Shown: positions 25,703-33,829 of the stretch, in pieces | How positions within the stretch are numbered: the stretch's first letter is position 1 | How the letters are laid out: every line of letters starts with the position of its first letter | Source: Ralstonia soli | Lineage (GTDB): Bacteria; Pseudomonadota; Gammaproteobacteria; Burkholderiales; Burkholderiaceae | Direction of reading: 5' to 3' | DNA length: 64,000 nucleotides | Assembly: GCF_023955655.1 (NCBI RefSeq) | Contig: NZ_JAMXHT010000005.1 | Span: 249,462 to 313,461, forward strand | Made by a program: the position numbers and the translations under genes | Notes under the pieces: generated by a model | Database searches by the model: none | What the model saw: only the letters and a program-made list of their open reading frames with translations | Told to the model about the DNA's origin: nothing

Positions 25703-25727
25703 TCTAAAAACGATGACGGAGACCAAG

Positions 25728-26732
25728 ATGAAACGATGGATTTCGGCCCTGCTGTGCGCGGCCGTCGGTGCGGCCGCCAGTGCCGCCGAGCCGGAAAAGA
25801 AGGATGTGAGCCTGTCAGTCGGCTCGATGATCCTGAACTACATGCCGGTGCCGCTCACGCAGTCGCTGGGCAACTTCCAGAAGGAAGGGCTCAATGTGAA
25901 GGTGGAGAACTTCCAGGCCGGCGGCAGCAAGGCGCTGCAGGCGCTGATTGCCGGTTCGACCGATGCGGTGGTGGGCTTCTATGACCACACCATCCACATC
26001 CAGGCGCAGGGCAAGGACATCGTCTCGGTGGCGCTGCTCAACACCACGCCGGGCATCGTGCTGGCGGTGCGGCCTGATCTCGACATCAAGAGCGGTAAGG
26101 ATCTGAAGGGCAAGAAGATCGGCATCACCGCGCCGGGCTCGTCCACGGATCTGTTCGCACGCTACTACGCCATCAAGAACGGCCTGCAGGTGAATGACGT
26201 GTCGTACATCGCCGTGGGGTCGGGCGCGCCGGGCATGGTGGCGCTCGATCGCAAGGAGATCGACGCGCTCGTCAACTTCGACCCCGTGGCGAGCCTGCTG
26301 GAGAAGCGCCGCGCGGCCAAGTTCCTGGTCGATACGCGTACCGATGCCGGCTCCAACGCCGTGTTCGGCGGCCGCTACCCGACGGCCACGCTGTACGTTA
26401 CGCGTGACTTCATGACCAAGAACCCTGAGACCGTGCAGCGCCTGGTGAACGCCTTCATCCGCACGCTCAAGTGGATCGACGCCAGCACGCCCGAAGCCAT
26501 CGCCGACAAGATGCCCAAGGAGCAGCAGGTGGGCGGCCGCGATGTGTTTGTCGATGCGCTGCGCCACTCCAAGCCGATCTTCTCCAAGGACGGCCTGATG
26601 ACGGATGCGGATGCCAAGGTCGCCCTGACGGTGCTCTCCAGTTACGACGAAAAGATCCGCAATGCCAAGATCGACCTGGCGAAAACGTACACTAACCGCT
26701 TCGTCGACCAAGCCTTGAAGACGGTCAAGTGA
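25728..26732 (+). CDS. ABC transporter substrate-binding protein (NMT1/THI5-like)
   Basis: A 334-residue periplasmic binding protein. The signal peptide MKRWISALLCAAVGAAASAA ends near residue 20. The mature protein has the NMT1 fold signature: LSVGSMILNYMPVPLTQSLG, FQAGGSKALQALIAGSTDAV, LKGKKIGITAPGSSTDLFARY. Relatives bind sulfonates, nitrate, pyrimidines or aromatic carboxylates. Here the flanking CoA and lyase genes point to an organic acid. The ATG at 25728 has GGAG six nt upstream, better than the ATG at 25713. Confidence 0.9.
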   Translation: MKRWISALLCAAVGAAASAAEPEKKDVSLSVGSMILNYMPVPLTQSLGNFQKEGLNVKVENFQAGGSKALQALIAGSTDAVVGFYDHTIHIQAQGKDIVSVALLNTTPGIVLAVRPDLDIKSGKDLKGKKIGITAPGSSTDLFARYYAIKNGLQVNDVSYIAVGSGAPGMVALDRKEIDALVNFDPVASLLEKRRAAKFLVDTRTDAGSNAVFGGRYPTATLYVTRDFMTKNPETVQRLVNAFIRTLKWIDASTPEAIADKMPKEQQVGGRDVFVDALRHSKPIFSKDGLMTDADAKVALTVLSSYDEKIRNAKIDLAKTYTNRFVDQALKTVK

Positions 26733-26752
26733 GCCGCCTTCCCCCCATCGTC

Positions 26753-27544
26753 ATGACTGCAGAACGCCAAACCGCTCAGAACGACACGCAACTGCCAGCA
26801 AGCGTTGGCGATAGCACGCCGGGCGCATCGGGCGTGGCTGCGCTGGACCGCGCGTTCTCGATTCTGTTTGCGTTCCGCCCCGGCGACTATGCACTCACGC
26901 TGGCGGAGCTTGCCGCGCGCACCGGGCTCTACAAGAGCACGATCCTGCGGCTGGCCGGCTCGCTCATCCAGCACCGCATGCTGTTTCGCCTGGAAGACGG
27001 CCGTTACCAGATTGGCGCCGCGCCGCTGATGCTGGGCGCCCTCTACCAGCGCAGCATGCGCCTCGCCGACGTGGTGCTGCCGCACATGCGCGCGCTGGCC
27101 GAGGCGACGGGCGAGGCAGTGTCGCTCTACATCCGCGAGCGCGACGTGCGCGTGTGCCTGCATCGCGTGGATTCGAACCACTCGATTCGCGACCACGTGC
27201 GCGAGGGCGACGTGCTGCCGCTGGAGCGCGGTTCGGGCGGGCGCGTGCTGTGCGCGTTCTCGGGCATGCAGGGCGCCACGTACGACGCGATCCGGCGCGA
27301 TTACTACTACGTGTCGATTGGCGAGCGCGATCGCGAAACGGTCGGGCTGTCCGTGCCGGTGTTTGGGGCGCAGCAGGCGCTGCGCGGTGCGCTGTGCCTG
27401 GCCGGCCCGGCTTCGCGGATCGACGGCGCCTTGCTGCAATCGTGGCGTGCCCCGGTACTGGAACACGCCGCACAAATCACCTCAACGCTGGGTGGCGACC
27501 CCGCGCCGTTGCGCGCTGCCGCTCAGCTCATTTCTAAACCCTAG
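26753..27544 (+). CDS. IclR-family transcriptional regulator
   Basis: A 263-residue regulator. The winged helix is ALDRAFSILFAFRPGDYALTLAELAARTGLYKSTILRLAGSLI. The effector domain carries RMRLADVVLPHMRALAEATGEAVSLYI, the glycine-rich LERGSGGRVLCAFSG and the ERDRETVGLSVPVFG signature. It is embedded in the operon between transporter and catabolic genes, so it most likely controls the operon from the palindromes before 24067. A GTG at 26729 overlaps the previous stop and would add 8 residues; the ATG was preferred. Confidence 0.9.
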   Translation: MTAERQTAQNDTQLPASVGDSTPGASGVAALDRAFSILFAFRPGDYALTLAELAARTGLYKSTILRLAGSLIQHRMLFRLEDGRYQIGAAPLMLGALYQRSMRLADVVLPHMRALAEATGEAVSLYIRERDVRVCLHRVDSNHSIRDHVREGDVLPLERGSGGRVLCAFSGMQGATYDAIRRDYYYVSIGERDRETVGLSVPVFGAQQALRGALCLAGPASRIDGALLQSWRAPVLEHAAQITSTLGGDPAPLRAAAQLISKP

Positions 27545-27600
27545 GCTCCGCCAAGACGCCCAACACCTCCTGAATGGGTGAGAGGGGGAGAGGCGGAGCC
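27544..27600 (+). promoter_or_regulatory. Long-range hairpin in the leader of the CoA-transferase gene
   Basis: GGCTCCGCC (27544-27552) and GGCGGAGCC (27592-27600) are perfect 9-bp arms enclosing 39 nt, which itself contains CACC/GGTG pairing. The hairpin fills the gap between iclR and the class III CoA-transferase gene. There is no T tract, so it is not a typical terminator; RNA processing or translational control is possible. Confidence 0.4.
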
Positions 27601-27624
27601 ACCGTAGTTGTAGGAGTTGTGTTC

Positions 27625-28812
27625 ATGGCTTTGCCTCTCGCGGGTTTGCGCGTGCTCGACTTGTCGAACGTGCTGGCCGGGCCGTTTTGCGCCTATCAGC
27701 TGGGCTTGCTCGGTGCTGAAGTCATCAAGGTTGAGGTGCCTGGCAATGGCGATCTCGCCCGCCGCCTGGGCGCCGATCCGGAACAGGCGCGCCGCAAGAT
27801 GGGCGCCTCCTTCGTCGCCGTCAACGCGGGCAAGCAATCCGTCACCGTCAACCTGAAGCACCCGGAAGGGCGGGCCATCCTGCTCAAGCTGGTGGCACAG
27901 GCCGATGCGCTGATCGAAAACTACCGCCCCGGCGTGATGGACCGCCTGGAGCTTGGCTATGACGTGCTGCGCGAGGTCAACCCGCGCCTCGTCTACTGCG
28001 CCATCTCCGGCTTCGGCAAAGATGGTCCGCTGGCGCATCGTCCGGCGTACGACCAGATCATCCAGGGCATTTCCGGCGTGATGAGCGTCACCGGTGACGA
28101 GGAATCGGCACCGCTGCGCGTCGGCTATCCGATCAGCGATACGGTGGGCGGCATCACGGCGGCGTTGGCCGTCACGGCTTGCCTGCTCGGCGCACAGCGC
28201 ACGGGAGTGGGGCAGATGGTGGATGTGTCGATGCTGGAGTCGACGCTCGCCACCATGGGCTGGGTGGTGTCGAACTACCTGAACGCCGGCGTGAGCCCGC
28301 GCCCGATGGGCAACCAGAACTTCACCGCCGCGCCGTCGGGCACGTTCCGCACGGGCGATGGGCTCATCAACATCGCCGCCAACGAAGACAAGCAGTTTGC
28401 CGCGCTGTGCCGTGTGGTTGGGCATCCGGAATTGGCGACCGCCCCCCGCTTTGCCGAGCGCCATGCACGCAAGGAACACCGCCAGGCGCTCAACGATGCG
28501 TTGGAGGCAGCCCTCGCCGCACGCGCTGCCGCCGAATGGGAGCCACTGCTGATCGATGCCGGTGTGCCGGCCGGTCTGGTCCTCGACGTGCCGGGCGTGC
28601 TTGCGCATGAGCAGGTGACGGGCCGCAGCTTCGTCACCTCGTTCCCGGAAGAAGGGCAGCACGTGACGCGTGCAGGCTTTCGCCTGTCGGGCGAAGACCC
28701 CTGTCCGCAGACGCCCGCTCCTGGGTTATCCGCCCACACCGACGATTGGCTCGCCAAGCTCGGCTACCGCCCCGACCAAATCGAAGCCTTACGCGCTGAA
28801 GGCGCCATCTGA
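27625..28812 (+). CDS. Class III (CaiB/BaiF) CoA-transferase
   Basis: A 395-residue family III CoA-transferase. LPLAGLRVLDLSNVLAGPFCAYQLGLLGAEVIKVE is the family N terminus. The catalytic aspartate is that of GQMVDVSMLESTLA, and LIENYRPGVMDRLELGYD and VYCAISGFGKDGP are conserved. These cytosolic enzymes swap CoA between succinyl- or formyl-CoA and a carboxylic acid without a covalent anhydride release. It is followed after 2 nt by the citryl-CoA-lyase-like gene, suggesting it makes that enzyme's CoA substrate. The ATG at 27625 has TAGGAG upstream. Confidence 0.92.
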   Translation: MALPLAGLRVLDLSNVLAGPFCAYQLGLLGAEVIKVEVPGNGDLARRLGADPEQARRKMGASFVAVNAGKQSVTVNLKHPEGRAILLKLVAQADALIENYRPGVMDRLELGYDVLREVNPRLVYCAISGFGKDGPLAHRPAYDQIIQGISGVMSVTGDEESAPLRVGYPISDTVGGITAALAVTACLLGAQRTGVGQMVDVSMLESTLATMGWVVSNYLNAGVSPRPMGNQNFTAAPSGTFRTGDGLINIAANEDKQFAALCRVVGHPELATAPRFAERHARKEHRQALNDALEAALAARAAAEWEPLLIDAGVPAGLVLDVPGVLAHEQVTGRSFVTSFPEEGQHVTRAGFRLSGEDPCPQTPAPGLSAHTDDWLAKLGYRPDQIEALRAEGAI

Positions 28813-28814
28813 CC

Positions 28815-29675
28815 ATGACGACCACACCTGTACAAGACCCGGCTGGCCTTGCCGCCGACTACTGGCGCACCGACATCATCGACATTGAACCCGGCCGCAT
28901 CCACGTGCGCGGCTACCCGATCCAGGAGCTGATCGGCCGCATCGGCTTTGCCGAGATGATCTGGCTGATGCTGCGCGGTGAGCTGCCGGGCAAGCGCCAG
29001 GCGGCGTTGCTGGAGGCGGCGCTCGTGGCCTCGGTTGACCACGGCCCGCATGCGCCGTCCATTGCGATTGCCAAGATGGCGACGAGCTGCGGGCTGCCGC
29101 TCAACGGCGCGATGGCGTCTGCGCTCAACGCACTGGACGACGTACATGGCGGGGCCGGACAACAGGCGGTGGAGTTGTTCCATGACATCGAGGCCCGCCT
29201 GTTTGACGGCGCCTCGCTGGAGGCGGCCACGGCGGCGGGTGTCGACGCGTTCATCGCTGCACATGGCAAATACCTGCCGGGCTTTGGACATCGCTTCCAC
29301 CCGGTCGACCCACGCGCGGGGCGCCTGCTCGCGTTCGTGGACGAGGCTGCGCAGGACGGCGTGGTCGGCGGGCGCTATGCCGCCATTGGCCGCGCGATCG
29401 AAGCATTGCTCTCCAGCCGCAAGGGCAAGCCGATTCCGATGAACATCGATGGCGCCACGGCCGTCATCTATGCGGAGCTGGGTTTTGCTGCGCCGTTGGC
29501 GCGCGGCGTGTTCTGCCTGTCGCGTGCCGTTGGCATCCTGGCGCACGCGTGGGAGCAGAGCGGCCGTGGCGAGCGCAACAAGGGCCCCATGCCGCGCCAA
29601 TTGCCGTACCGCTACACAGGCGCCGCCACGCGGCATCTGACCAAGGCGGATGCCGACGCGGTGCCCGTGCCATGA
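28815..29675 (+). CDS. Citryl-CoA lyase-like protein (short citrate-synthase fold)
   Basis: A 286-residue protein of the citrate synthase superfamily, much shorter than true citrate synthase (about 430). Retained elements are the N-terminal DIIDIEPGRIHVRGYPIQELIG, the helix IGFAEMIWLMLRGELPG, the catalytic-histidine segment KYLPGFGHRFHPVDPRAGRL and the late PLARGVFCLSRAVGILAHAWEQ. Standalone short members are annotated as citryl-CoA lyases, which split 3-hydroxy-3-carboxyacyl-CoA into acetyl-CoA and a keto acid. Together with the adjacent CoA-transferase it likely performs such a cleavage on a citrate-like (for example citramalate-, homocitrate- or methylcitrate-like) acid; the acid is not known. 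Confidence 0.8.
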   Translation: MTTTPVQDPAGLAADYWRTDIIDIEPGRIHVRGYPIQELIGRIGFAEMIWLMLRGELPGKRQAALLEAALVASVDHGPHAPSIAIAKMATSCGLPLNGAMASALNALDDVHGGAGQQAVELFHDIEARLFDGASLEAATAAGVDAFIAAHGKYLPGFGHRFHPVDPRAGRLLAFVDEAAQDGVVGGRYAAIGRAIEALLSSRKGKPIPMNIDGATAVIYAELGFAAPLARGVFCLSRAVGILAHAWEQSGRGERNKGPMPRQLPYRYTGAATRHLTKADADAVPVP

Positions 29676-30568
29676 CGTACTTCAACTGGCCAATCGTCGA
29701 GACCACGGTCTTCACCGAAATGCCTGCCACGCTGCGCCGCCCGGTGCCGACCGAATGGTCGCGCGCCAACAAGGGTGGAGCGCCCGTCGATAGCTTTCTG
29801 GAAGGCCCGTGCTGGGATGCGCAAGGCAATCTCTGGCTGGTCGACATCCCGCACGGGCGCATCCTGCGTGTCTCGCCGCAAGGCGATTGGGAGGCGGCGG
29901 CCGAATACGACGGCGAGCCCAACGGCCTCGCGCTGTGCCACGACGGCACGCTGCTGATTGCCGACTATAAGAATGGGCTGCTGTCGCTCGACCCGGCGAC
30001 GGGCATGGTCACGCCCCTCCTCACGCGCCGCAACAGCGAGCGATTCAAGGGCCCGAACGACCTGATCGTCGCCCGCAACGGCGATCTCTATTTCACCGAC
30101 CAGGGCCAGACCGGCCTGCACGATCCGACCGGCCGCGTGTATCGCCTGCGCACCGATGGCCGGCTCGATTGCCTGCTCGCCAACGGCCCGAGCCCGAACG
30201 GGCTGGTGCTCACGCCCGATGAATCCGCACTGTTCGTCGCCATGACACGCGACAACGCCGTCTGGCGCCTGCCGCTGCTGGCCGATGGCAGCACCAGCAA
30301 GGTCGGCCGCTTTGCGCAGTTCTACGGCACCAGCGGCCCGGATGGTATGGCGATGGACGCTGCGGGCAACCTGTTCGTGGCCCATGCCTCGCTGGGTGCC
30401 GTGTTCGTGCTCTCGCCGCACGGCGAACCGCTGGCGCGCATCGCGTCGTGCCGCGGGCGGACCACCACCAATGTCGCATTCACGCCAGACGGGCAGTCGC
30501 TCGTCATCACCGAATCTTCCACGGGCACCGTCCTGCACGCCCGCTGGACCCCGCCTGCACACGGCTGA
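29672..30568 (+). CDS. SMP-30/gluconolactonase-family lactonase
   Basis: A 298-residue six-bladed beta-propeller lactonase. The metal-binding glutamate is in SFLEGPCWDAQGNLWLVDI, and further ligands are in RFKGPNDLIVARNGDLYFTD, ANGPSPNGLVLTPDES and SGPDGMAMDAAGNLFVAH. These enzymes hydrolyse sugar lactones and other lactones. No signal peptide is seen, so it is cytosolic. Its ATG overlaps the lyase stop (ATGA), so the two are coupled. Within this operon it would open an imported lactone to the hydroxy acid that is then activated with CoA. Confidence 0.9.
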   Translation: MTYFNWPIVETTVFTEMPATLRRPVPTEWSRANKGGAPVDSFLEGPCWDAQGNLWLVDIPHGRILRVSPQGDWEAAAEYDGEPNGLALCHDGTLLIADYKNGLLSLDPATGMVTPLLTRRNSERFKGPNDLIVARNGDLYFTDQGQTGLHDPTGRVYRLRTDGRLDCLLANGPSPNGLVLTPDESALFVAMTRDNAVWRLPLLADGSTSKVGRFAQFYGTSGPDGMAMDAAGNLFVAHASLGAVFVLSPHGEPLARIASCRGRTTTNVAFTPDGQSLVITESSTGTVLHARWTPPAHG

Positions 30569-30586
30569 GCCTATAGACGGGCGTTG

Positions 30587-31113
30587 TCCTACACGGCGCC
30601 CGGCCGAATCGCCGGAAATCCAACGTTGTTTTCACTAGGCAGGCGCCCATGCCGCACTTTTTGCGGAACGACCTTGGGAGAAGTGCTGCGCGCGTCCTTT
30701 TCTGCCTGGGCGGGCGTCAGTTATCGATGATTTTCGTATCAATATAAGAGACGTGTATCTATTAGAGATACGAAACGGTAGGAGCCGTCCTACAAAATCG
30801 ATATTCGACTGTAGGATCACTCCTACAAAACCCGCCAGAAACGGGTCGGAACTGTCCTACACGACGTGTAGGAGTGGGTCAGATGTGTCCTACAAGCTGT
30901 TTACCCGGCATCCGATGCTCACAGTGGTAGAAGTGCGACGCCTTCTTTGTCGATTTCTCTAGACTTTAGGCAATTAAATTGCTTTTTTACGGCGATCATT
31001 GGGGTAAATACCTGTTAAACGCCCGCTTTACCGCATCGTCCGCCCAGGGTCGCTGCGTCGGCAAAGGCTTCATTTGCAACGTTTATTAACAGAATTGTAG
31101 GAAAATCGCCTAC
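30587..31113. repeat. Cluster of GTAGGA / TCCTAC elements
   Basis: The hexamer or its complement occurs at 30587, 30778, 30788, 30811, 30821, 30855, 30868, 30888 and 31097. Two pairs form palindromes with 4-bp spacers: GTAGGAGCCGTCCTAC (30778-30793) and GTAGGATCACTCCTAC (30811-30826), 33 bp apart. A third is TTGTAGG / CCTACAA with a 7-bp spacer (31095-31115). TCCTACACGACGTGTAGGA (30855-30873) has the opposite polarity. A given hexamer is expected about once in 2 kb when both strands count, so the density is far above chance. Confidence 0.8.
30970..30988 (+). terminator. Short terminator-like hairpin inside the flhDC upstream region
   Basis: GCAAT TAA ATTGC followed by TTTTTT. The stem is only 5 bp and AT-rich, so termination would be weak; it might end a short transcript starting near the GTAGGA palindromes. 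Confidence 0.4.
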
Positions 31114-31405
31114 AAGGAAGTGGGCGTCATTACCCCTCCAACGTAGGGGTCCCCCCTTCTTTACTTACCCCGGACCTCAAACCACAATGTGTTCAACAGA
31201 AAACAACTTCGCCATGTCTTTTGCGACGTGAGTAAGAAGGGGGCGGGAAGTGCCGGTAACGGCGCCAACGCCAGAACATCCGATCTGTGGGGATTGGTGA
31301 ACAGCCCGGCGAGGGAAAAGCGCGAGAGTGGAACAGCGCGACCGGGCAGCACCATGCGGGATCGGATGCAGGTTGTACTTTTACTGCACACGACGGGACA
31401 AAAAC

Positions 31406-31723
31406 ATGGACACGCAAGACATTGTTTCCGAGATCAGCGAGCTGAATCTCACCTATCTGATGCTTGCCCAGCAGATGCTGGCCAAGGATCGCGATGCCGC
31501 TCTGTTTCGCCTCGGCATCTCTGAAGAATTGGCTGACATCCTGTTGACGATGTCGCCCGCGCAGATCGTCAAGCTGGCTAGCACGAACATGATGCTGTGC
31601 CGCTTCCGCTTCGACGATCACGCCATCCTGGGTCTGGTGACCCAGCCGCACCGTGACAAGGGTCTGCAGCAATCGCAAATGTCGATTCTGCTGTCGCGTC
31701 AGGCGGTTGAGCAGATCAACTGA
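31406..31723 (+). CDS. flhD: Flagellar master regulator subunit FlhD
   Basis: A 105-residue FlhD: MDTQDIVSEISELNLTYLML, then a helix QQMLAKDRDAALFRLGISEELADIL and the LASTNMMLCRFRFDDHAI segment typical of the family. FlhD forms the FlhD4C2 activator that turns on class II flagellar genes (here probably flhB, flhA, motA and fliA operons). It is slightly shorter than the E. coli protein (about 116). The ATG at 31406 has GGGAC upstream. flhC follows after an 80-bp gap that contains a hairpin. Confidence 0.97.
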   Translation: MDTQDIVSEISELNLTYLMLAQQMLAKDRDAALFRLGISEELADILLTMSPAQIVKLASTNMMLCRFRFDDHAILGLVTQPHRDKGLQQSQMSILLSRQAVEQIN

Positions 31724-31731
31724 GCCACTTG

Positions 31732-31750
31732 CGGCGGGTTTTTTCCGCCG
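31732..31750 (+). promoter_or_regulatory. Hairpin between flhD and flhC
   Basis: CGGCGG GTTTTTT CCGCCG lies 8 nt after the flhD stop. The T run is in the loop rather than after the stem. It may tune the flhD:flhC ratio or mRNA stability, but does not look like a full terminator. Confidence 0.45.
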
Positions 31751-31803
31751 GGTTCAGTTGTTGCACTTTGGGATGAGTACGAAGCGAAAGCGGGAGCAGT
31801 GCC

Positions 31804-32364
31804 ATGCGTCACACCAGCGTCATGAACGAAGTTGAGCAGATTCACCTCGCAGCGGAATTGATTTCGCTCGGTGCCCGTCTGCAACTGCTGGAACAGGAAA
31901 CCACGCTCAGCCGCGAGCGTCTGGTCAAGCTGTACAAGGAAATCCGCGGGGAATCGCCGCCCAAGGGCATGCTGCCCTTCTCGGCAGACTGGTTCCTGAC
32001 GTGGTCGCCGAACATCCATTCGTCGATCTTCCTGAACATCTACCGTTTTCTGGGTGAGAACAGCCGCAGCACCGGGGTGCGCCGCCTGATCTCAGCCTAC
32101 AAGCTGTACCAGGAACACATTCACGTCCACGAACAGGAAGAGGTGCTCTCGATCACCCGCGCGTGGATGATGCTGAAGTTCTTCGAGGGGAAGATGCTGC
32201 ACACCGTGAAGTGCAAGCGCTGCACCGGCCATTTCGTGGCCCACGCAGACGACCTGCACCATGATTTCGTGTGCGGCGTATGCCAGCCGCCGTCACGCGC
32301 AGGAAAGAAAAAGCGCGTCGCTGGGCAGGTCGATGCGATCGCAGACAAGACGGTCGACGCCTGA
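31804..32364 (+). CDS. flhC: Flagellar master regulator subunit FlhC
   Basis: A 186-residue FlhC. The four zinc ligands of the family are intact: C137 and C140 (CKRC) and C157 and C160 (CGVC), the same numbering as in E. coli. The N-terminal helices (QIHLAAELISLGARLQLLEQ) and YRFLGENSRSTGVRRLISAYKLY are conserved. It binds DNA together with FlhD. A GGGAG ribosome-binding site precedes the ATG at 31804; a second ATG at 31822 is possible. Transcription probably ends at tandem terminators downstream. Confidence 0.97.
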   Translation: MRHTSVMNEVEQIHLAAELISLGARLQLLEQETTLSRERLVKLYKEIRGESPPKGMLPFSADWFLTWSPNIHSSIFLNIYRFLGENSRSTGVRRLISAYKLYQEHIHVHEQEEVLSITRAWMMLKFFEGKMLHTVKCKRCTGHFVAHADDLHHDFVCGVCQPPSRAGKKKRVAGQVDAIADKTVDA

Positions 32365-32529
32365 TACGGCTCTCACGGGAACACGGGACGCACAGCACCG
32401 CCGGGGGATGGACCAAAACAGGCGGACGGGAAATACGGGAACAGCCGGCCAGACCGGCAGATAACAACCCCAGAACACAGAGCAGGAAAAGCACAGGGGC
32501 TCAGACAGCACAAAAGGGGAAGGGGGTAG

Positions 32530-32567
32530 GCCGGTCGCAGCGCATGCTGCAGACCGGCATTTTTTTT
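32530..32567 (+). terminator. Strong rho-independent terminator of flhDC
   Basis: GCCGGTC-GCAGC, loop GCAT, GCTGC-A-GACCGGC form a 12-bp stem with one bulged A, followed by A and eight T. It is 165 nt after the flhC stop. Confidence 0.9.
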
Positions 32568-32585
32568 GCCGCCGCGCGTAGAGGG

Positions 32586-32615
32586 AGGGACGGAGAGCGA
32601 TTTCCGTCCCTTTTT
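32586..32615 (+). terminator. Second terminator between flhC and motA
   Basis: AGGGACGGA / TCCGTCCCT, a 9-bp stem with an 8-nt loop, followed by TTTT. Tandem with the terminator at 32530, it separates motA from flhDC, so motA needs its own promoter in 32616-32840. Confidence 0.8.
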
Positions 32616-32840
32616 CTTTGCGTGAGCCTAGGAGAAGCCCCCTCTCGGGGCGGGTGGCGCTCAAGCCGCCCGTTTTGTTGCCGTTCTTGGGGAAGAAGGG
32701 CGCTGCGGAAGGGTTTTCCAGTTGCCAGGCGGCAGGAAAACCCGGTGTTCCAGCCTTCAGTTAACCGGGGGGATGCCGTTATCCCCTTTGTATGGATCGC
32801 ACGAATGGATCGCGCGGTCGCCCATTCAGGAGTTCGCCCC

Positions 32841-33701
32841 GTGTTAGTTGCCATCGGTTACATCGTGATTCTCGCCTCGGTGTTCGGCGGCTACATGCTG
32901 GCCGGCGGGCACCTCGGGCCGCTCTTCCAGCCGACCGAACTGCTGATCATCTTCGGTGCCGGCATCGGTGCCTTCGTGGTCGGCAACGACAAGAAGGCCA
33001 TCAACGCCACGGTCAAGGCGCTCCCGGGTCTGTTCAAGGGCTCGAAGTACACCAAGGCCCTCTATATGGAAGTGATGGCGCTGCTGTACGTGGTGCTGTC
33101 CAAGATCCGCCGCGAAGGGATGATGTCGATCGAAGCCGACATCGAAAACCCGCACGAAAGCACGCTGTTTGCCAACTACCCCGCCATCCAGGCGGACCAC
33201 CACGCGCTCGATTTCATCTGCGATTACCTGCGCCTGATGGTGGGCGGCAACCTGAATCCGTTCCAGATCGAAGCGCTGATGGATCAGGAAATCGATACCC
33301 ACCACCACGAAGCCGAACAACCGGCTCGCATCATCACCAAGGTGGGCGACGCCATGCCGGCCTTCGGCATCGTGGCCGCCGTGATGGGCGTGGTGCACAC
33401 CATGGGCTCGGTCGGCCTGCCGCCGGCGGAGCTGGGCAAGCTGATCGCCTCGGCGCTGGTCGGCACCTTCCTCGGCATCTTGCTGGCGTATGGCTTCATC
33501 GGGCCGCTGGGTTCGCTGCTGGAGCAGCGCGCCGAAGAATCGACCAAGTTGTTCCAGTGCATCAAGGTGACGCTGCTGGCCAGCATGAACGGCTACGCCC
33601 CGGCAATTGCCGTGGAGTTTGGCCGCAAGGTGCTGTTCTCGACCGAGCGCCCGTCCTTTGCCGAACTGGAAGACCACGTGCGCGGCGCAAAAACAGCGTG
33701 A
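32841..33701 (+). CDS. motA: Flagellar motor stator protein MotA
   Basis: A 286-residue inner-membrane stator subunit. Four helices are visible (LVAIGYIVILASVFGGYMLA, TELLIIFGAGIGAFVVGN, MPAFGIVAAVMGVVHTMG, LIASALVGTFLGILLAYGF). The large cytoplasmic loop carries the charged rotor-contact region with RREGMMSIEADIENP. The start is a GTG with AGGAG eight nt upstream; the long in-frame extension over the terminators is not coding. With MotB it forms the proton channel driving rotation. A weak sigma-28-like element (GCCG box, 5 of 8) can be seen upstream, but I would not rely on it. Confidence 0.96.
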   Translation: MLVAIGYIVILASVFGGYMLAGGHLGPLFQPTELLIIFGAGIGAFVVGNDKKAINATVKALPGLFKGSKYTKALYMEVMALLYVVLSKIRREGMMSIEADIENPHESTLFANYPAIQADHHALDFICDYLRLMVGGNLNPFQIEALMDQEIDTHHHEAEQPARIITKVGDAMPAFGIVAAVMGVVHTMGSVGLPPAELGKLIASALVGTFLGILLAYGFIGPLGSLLEQRAEESTKLFQCIKVTLLASMNGYAPAIAVEFGRKVLFSTERPSFAELEDHVRGAKTA

Positions 33702-33733
33702 ACCCACTCATGATCCTACTGCGCGCCCCGATC

Positions 33734-33829
33734 TTGAACCTGCGATGCTCGCCGTACCCATGTACGGCTGCGCTTCTCGGTCCAACCTCCGGCCTGCTCG
33801 CTACGGATCCTGAGAGGGTTCAAAACGAT
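33734..33829. repeat. Candidate repeat element in the motA-motB gap
   Basis: The 200-bp gap between motA and motB holds TTGAACC (33734-33740) and GGTTCAA (33817-33823) as outer inverted arms. A central palindrome CCGTAC CCAT GTACGG lies at 33752-33767. A 13-bp end GGTTCAAAACGAT (33817-33829) recurs in inverse orientation at 46382-46394. No reading frame is convincing. It resembles a small palindromic mobile repeat, but only one full copy is present in this window. Confidence 0.4.

Larger units (their letters stand above)
30569..31405. promoter_or_regulatory. 837-bp regulatory region upstream of flhDC
   Basis: No gene is supported here. It contains the GTAGGA/TCCTAC cluster (30587-31113), a perfect 9-bp inverted repeat TTTCGTATC / GATACGAAA (30732-30740 and 30767-30775) with GTATCT / AGATAC nested inside, a terminator-like hairpin at 30970-30988 and a long leader before flhD. 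The middle is AT-richer than its surroundings. Such a large region suits a master regulator gene with many inputs. Confidence 0.7.

Noticed and set aside
30753-30962. Open frame of 69 codons in the flhDC upstream region
   Set aside because: It runs through the GTAGGA palindromes, starts at a GTG without a ribosome-binding site and has no recognisable protein features.
32762-32782. Sigma-28-like GCCGTTAT box before motA
   Set aside because: The -10 matches partly, but the nearest TAAC lies only 9 bp upstream instead of 15, so the spacing is wrong.
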